Of a stretch of 64,000 bases of DNA, positions 30,904 through 40,500 are shown piece by piece (position 1 is the stretch's first letter; every line of letters begins with the position of its first letter). Source of the stretch: AV80 sp035536995. Lineage in GTDB: Bacteria; Verrucomicrobiota; Verrucomicrobiia; Chthoniobacterales; UBA10450. The notes under the pieces are model-generated. The model saw only the letters and a list, made by a program, of their open reading frames with translations, did no database searches and had not been told where the DNA came from. Location of the stretch: assembly GCA_035536995.1 (NCBI GenBank), contig DATLNB010000042.1, forward strand, positions 3,300 to 67,299, given 5' to 3'. A program made the position numbers and the translations under genes.

Positions 30904-33846
30904 CTACTTCCGCGCTTCGGGTGTTACACTGAGCGTTAATTGTTTTCCGTCTCGCTCGATGACCACCTCAACGGGCTCCCCGATTTTCACCGCGTCGAGG
31001 GCGTAGGTGTAATCGTAAATGTTCGAGATCTTTTGCCCGGCGAATTCCAGGATCACGTCCCCGCCCTTTAGTCCTGCCTTCTCGGCGGGGCTGGCCCCAC
31101 GGACGCCGCTCAGCTTCACGCCTTTTACTTCAGTCGTGTAATCCGGGATCGTCCCGAGATACGCGCGCAGGCTGTCGCGCCCGCCACCCTCCTGTTTGGT
31201 TCGCTCGACTTTCGCGTAATCCGGCCGCTCCGCCGCCTGCGCCAGGTCGAGAATGAGTTGCTCGGAAAACTTCGTGATCCGTTCAAGGCCGTCGTAGTTC
31301 AGTTTTTCCGCGGTGTCTGTCGGCCGATGGTAATCTTCATGCGCCCCAGTGAAGAAATTCAGGACCGGCACGTTCCTGGTGTAGAAGCTCGTCGTGTCCG
31401 TGGGCAGATAAGGGTCATCCTGTAACTGGAGGTTGAAGCCGGCGGCGACGTTTCGTTTCTCAATCATCTTCGCCCAGGCCCGCGACGAACCGACGCCCTG
31501 CATGGTCAGCTTGTTGTCACGGAGGCGGCCGACCATGTCCGCGTTGATGTAAGCCACGATCTTATTCAGCGGGACCGGAGGGTTCTCGCAAAAGGCCGAC
31601 GAACCGATGATCCCAATTTCCTCGCCCGACCAGGAGGCGAAGATGACGCCGCGCCGGAACTTGTCCGGATGCTCGGCGCGCTCTTTTGCAAGCGATCCAG
31701 CCAGCTCCATCATCCAGGCTGTGCCGGAAGCATTATCGTCCGCGCCCGGGTGAAGCTTGTCTTCCTCGCCGGCGCGGCCGAGCGAGGTAGCGCCACCCTG
31801 GCCGAGGTGGTCGTAATGCGCTCCAACAAGGACGTATTCGTCGGTGCCCTGAGCCGGCGGAAGATACGCGACGATATCCACGTCTGTCTTCTTTAAGTGC
31901 TCGATCCCACAACTCAGCGTCACTTTCGTTTTCGGAAGAACGATGCCGCTGTCCGCGTGCGGATTTTCGCCGTCGAGGGCCGTTTGGAGATCGGCCAATG
32001 GTTTGCCGTAACCGGCGACGAGCGATTGCGCGATTTTACCGCTGACCGAGACGGCCACGATCCCGCTGCTCGCGTTCGTTCCATCGCTGCTCAGCGGCAG
32101 GATTTCTCCGGCATTCGGTGAGTTCGGGCCGGTGACCACGAGGACCGCTTTCGCGCCGCGCTCCCGGGCGAGCATCGCCTTGTAACGCAATCCGGCGTAA
32201 CGATTCAGTTGCGCCCGCCGGACCGGATCGACGGCTTCCGGCACGTATCGCAGGATCAGGACAATTTTGTCTTTTACGTCGAGCCCGGCGTAGGAATCGT
32301 AACCTCCTGCGTTCTCGCCTGGAACCACAAGCCCGTATCCCGCAAAGACAACCTCACCGCTTGCTTCGCCGCTCTCGCTAAAGGCCAGCGGACGAAAGTC
32401 GCTATCCAGCTTGGCCCGGACCATCGCGTCGCCGGCAACAATCTCGAGTCGGGTCTTGTCCCCAATGACGTGCTCGCCGGCGTTGAACTGAAAGGGCAGG
32501 CCAAAATTTTCGCCGAACGCCTTCAATCCGAGCCCGCGAAAATATTCCGCTATCCACCCAGCCGTGGCCTGGGCCCCGGCGCTCCCGGTCATTCGGCCCT
32601 CTCGTTTTTCGTCGGTCATCCATTTGACTTCGGCACGCAAATCCGCGGCACTGATTTGCGCGGAGAATGCACTGTCTCGATTGCCTGCCTCGGTCGCCCC
32701 GGCGGGCGTTGGCACTTGCGGGCTCGCGGCGTCTTTCAGCGCTGCCCGCGCCGCGGCATCGTTCCAGTCCGCCAGGAAGAGCTGCGATTTACCGTCCTTG
32801 GTCCGCCCACTCGTCCAGCAAAGTTTTTTGCCATCCGGGGAAAAGACCGGGAGGCCGTCAAATCCCGGCGTGAAAGTCACGCGGACCGGCTCGTGTTCGC
32901 CCTTCACGTCCACGAGGAAGAGCTCGAAGTTTTCGAATCCCAGTTTGTTGGAGGTAAAGACCAGATACTCGCCGCTCGGATGATAAAACGGCGCCCACGA
33001 CATGGAGGCGAAGTTGGTCAGCCGGCGCTTGTCCGAGCCGTCGAGATTCATGGTCCAGATGTCAGCGATCGTCCCGTTCTCTTCGTCGAGATGGCGCCAG
33101 ACGATTCGGTTCCCGTCCGGAGAAAAGAACGGACCGCCATCGTAGCCAGGCTCGGTGGTCAGGCGGCGGACATTGGAGCCGTCCGCGTTCATTATATAGA
33201 TGTCGCCGAACCAAGAGGGGTCCTGGTGATAACGTTGCCGCTGGCTGGCAGGACGCCGTTCCTGCGCAAGAGCGGCGCGCAGCGAACAGAAAACTATCTG
33301 TTTTCCGTCAGGCGAATAGGCTCCTTCGGCGTCGTAACCGGGCGAGTTCGTCAGGTTGACGAGATCGCTGCCATCCCGTTTCGCGGAAAAGATATCGAAA
33401 GCGTCGTCGTAATCCCACGCGTAGCGGCGCTCTTTCCCGCTGGCCCGAAATTCCAGCTCGGCTTTCTGCTTCTCCGCTGCTTGCGGATCTGCATGGGTCG
33501 AGGCAAAGAGGATCCGGTCCGAGCCGGGCTGAAAAAATCCGCACGTCGTTTTCCCGGTGCCGGGCGAGACCCGAGTGGTGTCGCCCGTTTCGAAATCGAG
33601 AATGTATTGCTGGTAAAATGGGTTTGCCGGGTCCCGTTCGCTCTGGAAGATCAGCTTCCGGCCGTCGGCCGAAAAGTAACCTTCCCCGCTCCGTTTTCCG
33701 TCGAAGACGAGCTGACGGGTGTTCGAGAGAAACCGGTTTTCCTGCGCCGGATCGTCAGCGCCGAAAACGCTCGAGCAGACGAGCGCGAAGAGAAGCGCGT
33801 TCCGAAACAGAGTTTGGGAACGAGGAAAACGGAGCAGCACTGTCAT
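30904..33846 (-). CDS. exported M28 aminopeptidase with beta-propeller, PA and PDZ domains
   Basis: 980 residues. The N-terminal beta-propeller (about 45-370) has repeated F/YSPDGK motifs (FSADGRKLIF, YSPDGKQIVF, FSPDGNRIVW, YHPSGEYLVF, FSPDGKKLCW), as in TolB-type repeats. A PA-like insert follows near 500-620 (FAGYGLVVPGENAGGY). The catalytic M28 region (about 665-880) has HYDHLG (H-x-D), GADDNASG, WSGEEIGI (the Glu pair), NADMVGRL and EDYHRPTDTAEKL, the five ligands of a di-zinc site. A PDZ domain lies at about 885-975 (VRGASPAEKAGLKGGDVILE). The signal peptide is about 1-30, but its residues 7-17 (FPRSQTLFRNA) are encoded by a dispersed repeat. The start overlaps the restored phosphoribosyltransferase stop by 4 bp. 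Confidence 0.9.
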   Translation of the reverse strand: MTVLLRFPRSQTLFRNALLFALVCSSVFGADDPAQENRFLSNTRQLVFDGKRSGEGYFSADGRKLIFQSERDPANPFYQQYILDFETGDTTRVSPGTGKTTCGFFQPGSDRILFASTHADPQAAEKQKAELEFRASGKERRYAWDYDDAFDIFSAKRDGSDLVNLTNSPGYDAEGAYSPDGKQIVFCSLRAALAQERRPASQRQRYHQDPSWFGDIYIMNADGSNVRRLTTEPGYDGGPFFSPDGNRIVWRHLDEENGTIADIWTMNLDGSDKRRLTNFASMSWAPFYHPSGEYLVFTSNKLGFENFELFLVDVKGEHEPVRVTFTPGFDGLPVFSPDGKKLCWTSGRTKDGKSQLFLADWNDAAARAALKDAASPQVPTPAGATEAGNRDSAFSAQISAADLRAEVKWMTDEKREGRMTGSAGAQATAGWIAEYFRGLGLKAFGENFGLPFQFNAGEHVIGDKTRLEIVAGDAMVRAKLDSDFRPLAFSESGEASGEVVFAGYGLVVPGENAGGYDSYAGLDVKDKIVLILRYVPEAVDPVRRAQLNRYAGLRYKAMLARERGAKAVLVVTGPNSPNAGEILPLSSDGTNASSGIVAVSVSGKIAQSLVAGYGKPLADLQTALDGENPHADSGIVLPKTKVTLSCGIEHLKKTDVDIVAYLPPAQGTDEYVLVGAHYDHLGQGGATSLGRAGEEDKLHPGADDNASGTAWMMELAGSLAKERAEHPDKFRRGVIFASWSGEEIGIIGSSAFCENPPVPLNKIVAYINADMVGRLRDNKLTMQGVGSSRAWAKMIEKRNVAAGFNLQLQDDPYLPTDTTSFYTRNVPVLNFFTGAHEDYHRPTDTAEKLNYDGLERITKFSEQLILDLAQAAERPDYAKVERTKQEGGGRDSLRAYLGTIPDYTTEVKGVKLSGVRGASPAEKAGLKGGDVILEFAGQKISNIYDYTYALDAVKIGEPVEVVIERDGKQLTLSVTPEARK
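33797..33826. repeat. family-D repeat inside the M28 peptidase signal-peptide codons
   Basis: The 30-bp segment is identical to 10573-10602 except for one base (gttccgaaac versus gttcccaaac). It encodes residues 7-17 of the M28 peptidase on the minus strand. Confidence 0.85.
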
Positions 33847-34504
33847 TCAGCATGCTCCAGCGTTTCCGCCGCGCGCGCGAGTAAATCGCGCACGGTCTCA
33901 TCTTCCACCTGGGCAAAATCTTCGTAGAACTGCCCTACGCCTCGAACCAGTCGGGCGCGAACAGGACAACGGTTTCGTCGGCTACCCGCTCAACTTCCCC
34001 GCGGGTCTCCGGCGGACAAACGGGGACGGCCACCACGATCTTCGCCGGCTGCTTTTTTCGCAGGGCGGCGACTGCCGCGAGCATGGTTGCGCCGGTCGCG
34101 AGACCGTCATCAACGACAATGATTGTTCGCCCCTCAACTTCCAACGGCGCCCGGCCCTCCCGGTAACCGCGCTCGCGGCGCTCGAGCTCCCGCTCTTCCT
34201 GCATTGTTACTTCCGCAACGTTCGCCGCGGCCCACGGCATGGCGCTCAGGACATCTTCGTTCAAAACCCGGAGCCCGCCCGAGGCGATCGCGCCCATCGC
34301 CAGCTCCCGCTGACCAGGCACCCCGAGTTTCCGGACCACAAAAACGTCGAGCGGCAACCCCAGCTTCGTGGCGATCGCGAATCCAACCGGCACCCCGCCC
34401 CGCGGCAAGGCAAGGACAATCGCGCCAGCGCAGCCCCGGTATGCGGCGAGCTTTTGCGCCAGAGCCTCACCCGCTTCCCCGCGGTCACGAAAGATCGTAT
34501 GCAT
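33843..34504 (-). pseudogene. phosphoribosyltransferase with a 1-base frameshift near its end
   Basis: Starts ATG 34504 (MHTIFRDRGEAGEALAQKLA). The PRPP loop IIVVDDGLATGATM is at about 128-141, and LPRGGVPVGFAIA with VRKLGVPGQRELAMGAI are the diagnostic ComF/DUF-type phosphoribosyltransferase blocks. The frame stops at 33935 after APDWFEA. Reading one base shifted, the same strand continues without a stop as GVGQFYEDFAQVEDETVRDL, then LARAAETLEHAE, and ends at TGA 33845-33843, as family members with a C-terminal 'VGQ.YEDF' tail do. One missing G in gaggcg[g]taggg restores it. The restored stop overlaps the M28 start as ATGA. Either a recent mutation or a sequencing error. Confidence 0.85.
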
Positions 34505-34598
34505 CCTGCTCAGGCACTTTCCGCCGCGATGCGCCAAATGCGAACCCCGGGGACTGAGTTGAACATTTAAGGATTTGAGCGACTAATACCTGCGCCTG

Positions 34599-35018
34599 AT
34601 GAATTTGTTTCGCCATTGCTCTGTGCGCCTGCCGGTCGTCGCGATCGGCTGCCTGGCCTGGTTTGCCATCTCGAACCATTGCGTCCTCGCAACCGTCCAA
34701 CCTTCTCCAACCGCCCCGGTCCCAAGCTGCCACGGCAATCCGGAGCCGGAGACGCCGGCGAAGCCGGAGAAAGAAAGCGGCGTCGAGTGCTGCAAGATTC
34801 TGCGCGCCACCCTCACCCTTCTCACCAAAGCCGCGCCCGCAACCGAGCACGGCCTCACAGCTCCATTCCCCCGAATCGACAATCTTTTCCTGGCCCCGAT
34901 TCCGTCGCTCGCCCGCCCGCCTCTGGAGCTCGATACCGGGCCGCCGGGTGCGGTGACGTTCGCCGAATCGGTTTTGCAGCGGAGCATTCTCGCTCACGCT
35001 CCTCCTTCGTTGTCTTGA
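34599..35018 (+). CDS. exported Cys-containing protein upstream of the efflux operon
   Basis: 139 residues. A signal-like start (MNLFRHCSVRLPVVAIGCLA), then SCHGNPEPETPAKPEKESG and VECCKILRATLTLLTKAAPA. The end reads VTFAESVLQRSILAHAPPSL. It shares order and spacing of features with the protein at 29420 (Cys-His, Lys/Glu-rich linker, ECC, a terminal FA(D/E)). The frame, codon use and position 100 bp before a TolC-type gene suggest a periplasmic factor of the metal-efflux cluster. No established family is recognised; CopL/DUF2946-like small exported proteins have a comparable plan. Confidence 0.6.
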   Translation: MNLFRHCSVRLPVVAIGCLAWFAISNHCVLATVQPSPTAPVPSCHGNPEPETPAKPEKESGVECCKILRATLTLLTKAAPATEHGLTAPFPRIDNLFLAPIPSLARPPLELDTGPPGAVTFAESVLQRSILAHAPPSLS

Positions 35019-35118
35019 CGGCCTGACGTCCCGCCGTTCGCGGGTCGCAGCCTCCCTCTGCCGTACCGCCGCGTTCATTCGCGCCGGGGCTCTGCTTTTC
35101 ACCCAACACCGATTTTCT

Positions 35119-36417
35119 ATGAACCAAACCATCAAACCACTGCTGATCGCACTGGCGCTTGCCGCGTGGCAATCGCGCTCCGTTGCACAGGTCGCGGTGA
35201 CACCTTTAAGCGACCGCGAGACACGCGGGGGCCTGAGTTTGGAAGAAACGCTGCAGCGTTCACTTCGTTTCAACCCCGAGATGGCGAAGCTCGGGGCCAC
35301 CCTGGCCGACAAACTTGGCCGCGCTATTCAAACCGAAACGAAATGGAACCCCAATTTCAAACTGACGGGCGGGCGCACGTCCGACCGTGAAGGCGTGGGC
35401 AGCGCCTTTGAATTCGAGGTCGAGCAACCCTTTCGCCCTTCGGACTTTGGATTGCGCAAGACGTACGCGGCCGCCCTTCGCGTAGCGGCCAATTTGGAGC
35501 AGCAAGCCGACGTGCTCCGCGTCCTAAACGCGACCGCCATCACCTACTACCGCGCGTGGTCTCTGCAGGAGCGCGTTGCCCTCCTCGGCGGGGCCCGAGC
35601 GCAGGCCGAAACCGTGCTCGGCACCATTCAGGAACAACTCGAAGCCGGGCAGAGCAACGTTTCCCAACGCAGCCTTTTCGAAGCAGAAGTCGCCCGCTTT
35701 TCAGCGGAACTGCTCGCGGTTCGCGGTGAGCACGCCGGTGCGCAAGCCGAACTGGAACGCGCGATCGGCAGACCGGTGACAAACACCCGGCTGCTTCGTC
35801 CAACGGAACCCTCTCTGCCTTCGACCCGGGTTCTGGTCGCTTTCGCGGAGAGCAGGTCGGGGATTCGCCGGATCGCGCTGGCCCAACGCGCGGCGGCCGC
35901 GAAGGGCCTCTCGGTCGCCCGGGCCGATGCCGTCTTCCCGGAATTCGCGCCCGGACTCATCGCGAGTTATGCCAGCCGCAGTAATGAATCCGGGATCGGG
36001 TTGACGATTGCCGGACGCATTCCGATCTGGGACCGGAACCAGGGCGAAATTGTTCGGTTGCGCGGCGCCCTGGACGCCGCCGATCGCGAACTGGAATCGT
36101 TCGATCTCGTCGGTCTGGAACGATCGGTAGCGGCACGGCGCCAGCAGCTCATTAACCTGCAGGCGCGCGCCGCGGCCTACCGCGACCAGGTAACCCCTGC
36201 CTACCGCGCCGCCTACGACGCCACTTTGGCCCAGTTCCGCGCCGGTCAGGCAACGACGCTCCAACTTTTCGAAGTTCAGCGCAGCCTCGTCGAGGCGCAG
36301 GAGAAATCTTTTCAATACGCAGTCGAATCCCTCTCCGCTCGAACCCACCTCGAGCAACTGATTGGCGGGCGCATCGAAGAAGCGGCGGGTGGCGATTCAA
36401 CTCGGAGCAACAAATGA
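35119..36417 (+). CDS. TolC-family outer-membrane efflux channel (CzcC/CusC-like)
   Basis: 432 residues. Signal peptide about 1-23 (MNQTIKPLLIALALAAWQSR). The OEP repeat pattern is clear: LSLEETLQRSLRFNPEMAKL near 38-57, EVEQPFRPSDFGLRKTYAAA, then EQLEAGQSNVSQRSLFEAE (the first repeat's end) and the second repeat with GLTIAGRIPIWDRNQGEIVR and QFRAGQATTLQLFEVQRSLV. It forms the outer-membrane and periplasmic tunnel of a tripartite metal pump. The stop overlaps the adaptor gene start by 4 bp. Confidence 0.92.
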   Translation: MNQTIKPLLIALALAAWQSRSVAQVAVTPLSDRETRGGLSLEETLQRSLRFNPEMAKLGATLADKLGRAIQTETKWNPNFKLTGGRTSDREGVGSAFEFEVEQPFRPSDFGLRKTYAAALRVAANLEQQADVLRVLNATAITYYRAWSLQERVALLGGARAQAETVLGTIQEQLEAGQSNVSQRSLFEAEVARFSAELLAVRGEHAGAQAELERAIGRPVTNTRLLRPTEPSLPSTRVLVAFAESRSGIRRIALAQRAAAAKGLSVARADAVFPEFAPGLIASYASRSNESGIGLTIAGRIPIWDRNQGEIVRLRGALDAADRELESFDLVGLERSVAARRQQLINLQARAAAYRDQVTPAYRAAYDATLAQFRAGQATTLQLFEVQRSLVEAQEKSFQYAVESLSARTHLEQLIGGRIEEAAGGDSTRSNK

Positions 36418-37505
36418 CAGCCAGCAAACAAGCAATTCTCTGCCTCGTCCTCGGCCTCGTGACATCCCTTGCGCGAGCACACGAGGGACATGTTCATGGA
36501 CCGGAAGGCGCGGACGCGCCGGCCTTTGGGCCCATCACTTTGTCGAAGGAAACGATTCAAAATCTCGGCCTTCAAACCGTCGAAGCGAATCCCGCTCCGT
36601 TGCAGCGCAGTTTGCAAATGGCAGCGCGCATTGAAGGATTGCCCGAGCGGCAGGCCAGAATTTCTCCGCGCGCCGAAGGGCGTGTCGCGGAGATCCTTGT
36701 TAAACTGGGCGATCGCGTTACTGCGGGGCAGGCGCTGCTGCGATTCGATCCGCTCACCGTTGGAAATCCGCCAGTAGTCCTGAAATCACCAATCGATGGC
36801 TTCGTTGTCCGCCAGGACGCAAGCATCGGCCAGGCGCTCCGGCCGGAGACGGTGCTGATGGAGGTGGCCGATTACACGCACGTGCTGGCGCGGGCCACCA
36901 CTTTCGAGAGCCCGGACTTATCGGCAATCAAGGCTGGCGATCGAGCGCGGGTCCGCGTCCAGGTTTTCCCCGACCAGGTTTTCGAAGGAAAAGTGCAGCG
37001 GCTCGACGTCGCTCTCGAGCGCGAAAGCGGCACGTTCGAGGTTTACGTGTTGCTCGACAATTCCGATCTCAAACTGCGGCCGAACATGCAGGCCACGGCT
37101 ACGATCGGCATCGGTGAAGGGCCGGAAGTAGTGGCCCTCCCGCAGCGCGCCGTCCTGGGAGATCTCGGCAATCTTTTCGTCTTTGTCCAAACGGACGAGC
37201 CGAACACTTTCGAGCGGCGCAACGTCGTCATCGGCATGAAAGCAGGCGATCTGGTCGAGATCGTGGAGGGCGTATTGCCCGGGGAGAAAGTCGTCATCCA
37301 GGGGAATTATCAACTTCAATTCGCGGTTACGGCGAAGAAGACCGAGGAGGCTGCGGCGAAGCCGGACGAAATGGGTCACACGGACCACGACCACGCCGAG
37401 GAAAGCAAAGGGAGCTGGTTTCATTTTCCAGGCTGGGTCTGGGCCATCGGAGGTTTTGGACTGGGCAGTCTTCTCTTCGGATTTTTGCTCCGGCGGACTG
37501 CGTAA
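36414..37505 (+). CDS. RND efflux periplasmic adaptor (CusB/CzcB-like)
   Basis: 363 residues. N-terminal signal about 1-23 followed by AHEGHVHGPEG, a His-rich metal-touching segment. The membrane-fusion fold follows: RISPRAEGRVAEILVKLGDR and VLKSPIDGFVVRQDASIGQA (lipoyl halves), then VEVADYTHVLARATTFESP-type beta-barrel and VIGMKAGDLVEIVEGVLPGE (membrane-proximal domain). The C-terminus carries HTDHDHAEE and a hydrophobic segment (WVWAIGGFGLGSLLFGFLLR), an extra membrane anchor not usual in CusB. Translationally coupled with the outer-membrane gene (ATGA) and 9 bp before the RND gene. Confidence 0.9.
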   Translation: MTASKQAILCLVLGLVTSLARAHEGHVHGPEGADAPAFGPITLSKETIQNLGLQTVEANPAPLQRSLQMAARIEGLPERQARISPRAEGRVAEILVKLGDRVTAGQALLRFDPLTVGNPPVVLKSPIDGFVVRQDASIGQALRPETVLMEVADYTHVLARATTFESPDLSAIKAGDRARVRVQVFPDQVFEGKVQRLDVALERESGTFEVYVLLDNSDLKLRPNMQATATIGIGEGPEVVALPQRAVLGDLGNLFVFVQTDEPNTFERRNVVIGMKAGDLVEIVEGVLPGEKVVIQGNYQLQFAVTAKKTEEAAAKPDEMGHTDHDHAEESKGSWFHFPGWVWAIGGFGLGSLLFGFLLRRTA

Positions 37506-37514
37506 CTCGTTCCC

Positions 37515-40500
37515 ATGTTCGACCGGATTATCCAATTTTCGCTGCGCAACCGGCTCTTCGTCGTCGCGTTCGCCGCGCTGCTCGCGGCTTACGGCGGTTA
37601 CATCGTCACGAAGCTGCCCGTTGATGTCTTCCCCGATCTCAACCGTCCTACGGTAACGATCTTCACCGAATCAGGCGGGCTCGCGCCGGAGGAGGTGGAG
37701 TCGCTCGTTTCGTTTCCAATCGAATCAGCGATGAATGGCGCCGCCGGCGTGCAAAGAGTGCGCTCCGTTTCTTCGATCGGACTGAGCATTGTTTTCGTCG
37801 AGTTCGGCTTTGAGCAGAACGTTTACGTCGCGCGCCAGATCGTAGCGGAGCGGTTGCAACAGGTGGCCGAACAACTTCCGCCGGCTGCCAAGCCCGTGCT
37901 CGCTCCGGTTAGTTCCCTGATGGGCGAGATCATGCTGGTGGGCCTGACCAGCGACGATCCGAAAATCACCCCGATGGACCTGAGGACTATCGCCGACTGG
38001 GACATCCGGAAACGGCTGCTCGCCGTCCCGGGTCTCGCCCAAATCAGTGTGATCGGCGGCGAGCTCAAACAGTATCAGGTGCTGGTCGATCCATTTAAAC
38101 TTCGCAACTTCGACGTCTCGCTGCACGACGTCGAAGAGGCGGCCAAGAACGCGAATGTGAATTCGACCGGCGGCTTTCTCCTCGGCCCCTATACGGAGGG
38201 GCTTATTCGAAACCTGGCCCGCGTCCGGAACCTGGACGATCTCCGCAATTCCGTCATCCCAGTGAAACGCAAGGATGGCGCCGCGCTCACCCTGGGTCAG
38301 GTCGCTGATATCCGGCTCGGTGGTCCGCTCGCGAAACGCGGAGACGCCGGGGTGAATGGCGCGCCGGCCGTCATCCTTTCGATTCAAAAACAGCCCGGCG
38401 CCAGTACGCCCGAGCTAACCAAACAGATCGAGCGGGAGCTGCGAAACATGCAGGCCGGCCTTCCGCAGGGCGTCAGGATTCACAGCGGCATCTTCCGCCA
38501 GAGCACCTTCATCGAGAATGCGATACGCAATATCGAAGTCGCTCTGCGCGACGGCGCGATCTTCGTCGTGATCGTGCTCTTTCTCTTCCTCCTCAATTTT
38601 CGCACAACCGTCATTACCCTGACTGCGATCCCGCTCTCGCTTCTCGTAACCGCGCTTGTTTTCCATTATTTCGGAATCTCGATTAACACCATGACGCTCG
38701 GCGGTCTCGCCGTGGCGATTGGCGAGCTGGTCGATGACGCGATCGTGGACGTGGAGAATGTCTTCCGGCGGTTGCGCGAGAATCGGCAATTACCGAACCC
38801 GCGGCCTGCCCTGGAAGTTGTCTACCGCGCCTCGAGCGAAGTGCGCAATTCCATCGTGATCGCGACCGCGGTGGTGGTGCTGGTTTTCGTCCCTCTGTTC
38901 GCTCTGGGGGGGATCGAAGGCCGAATCTTTGCGCCGCTCGGCATTGCTTACATCACAAGCATTATCGCGTCCCTCTTCGTCTCGCTCACCGTAACGCCGG
39001 CCCTCTGTTCCTATTTGCTGCCGAAAATGAAACGGATGAAACACTCGGCCGACTCCTGGATGGTGCGCAACATCAAGGCGCTCGAGGCGCGCGTCCTCGC
39101 CTTCGGGTTCGGCCGGTCAAACTTCGTCCTCGGCGTTTTCGCGATCATCGTCCTCATTGCGCTGGCCACGGTGCCATTCTTTGGCCGCGAGTTTCTTCCG
39201 CCGTTCAACGAAGGCAGCCTCACGATCAACGTCTTCGTCCCGCCCAGCACTTCGCTGGTTGAATCCAATCGAATCGCGTCCCTGGCCGAACGCATCGTCA
39301 TGGAGGTGCCGGAGATAATCATGGTCGGACGACGGACCGGGCGCGCCGAGCTCGACGAGCACGCGGAAGGCGTCCATTACTCGGAAATCGATGCGGAGCT
39401 GCGCGAATCTACGCGCGGCCGTGAGGAAATCCTGAACGACATCCGCGCCCGGCTCGAACAAATCCCCGGCATCTCAATCAGCATTGGCCAGCCCATCTCG
39501 CATCGGATCGATCATCTTCTTTCCGGGGTGCGGGCGCAGATCGCAGTTAAAATTTTCGGCGACGATCTGAATCTATTGCGCCAGAAAGCCGGGGAAGTGG
39601 AGGAGCTGATGAAGACGATTCCCGGGATGGTCGACATCTTTGCCGAGCGGCTGGTCATGATCCCGCAACTCCACGTGGACATAGATCGAGACCAGGCGCG
39701 CCGCCACGGGGTCATGGTCGGCGAAGTGGCGAACTACGCAGAGCTGGCGATGCAGGGTAAAACTGTTTCGCAAATCCTCGAGGGGAGCCGCACCTTCGAT
39801 GTCGTCCTGCGTCTTAGCGATCAGGCGCGAAACGACGCGGACGCCATTCGCGCCATCCCGGTCGACACCGCGAATGGCCGGGTCCTGCCCTTGAGCCAGC
39901 TCGCTACCGTGCAGGAGGCGAAAGGACCAAATCAGATCAATCGCGAAGGGGTGCAACGCCGCATCTATATCGCGGCCAACGTGACGGGCCGCGACCTGGT
40001 CGGCGCCGTCCAGGAGCTGCAACGAAAAATTGCCGAGAAAATAAATCTTCCAACCGGGTATTACGTTACCTACGGCGGACAATTCGAGAGCCAGGCCTCC
40101 GCATCGCGTCTGATTTCGATCCTGAGTGTGATCTCATTGCTCGGCATGTTCGTCGTCCTCTACGCCCACTTCAAAAGCGCGATGTTCGCCGTCCAAATCA
40201 TGCTGAACATCCCGATGGCGGTGATCGGCTCTGTCGCCGGGGTCTGGCTGATGGGCGGCACCATGTCGATCGCGACCATGGTCGGCTTTATCACCCTGGC
40301 CGGCATCGCGTCCCGCAACGGCATCATGATGATCTCGCATTATTTGCATCTCATGCGGGAGGAGGGAGAGAGCTTCACGAAAGAGATGATCGTGCGCGGC
40401 ACTCAGGAGCGGCTCGTCCCAGTCCTGATGACCGCGCTGACTGCCGGGCTGGCCTTGATCCCGTTAATCATCGCCGCCGACGAACCCGGCCGTGAAATTC

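Noticed and set aside
32209..33927. Plus-strand frame of 572 aa opposite the M28 peptidase
   Set aside because: Composition is typical of an antisense shadow in GC-rich DNA, and the opposite strand carries a full zinc-peptidase domain.
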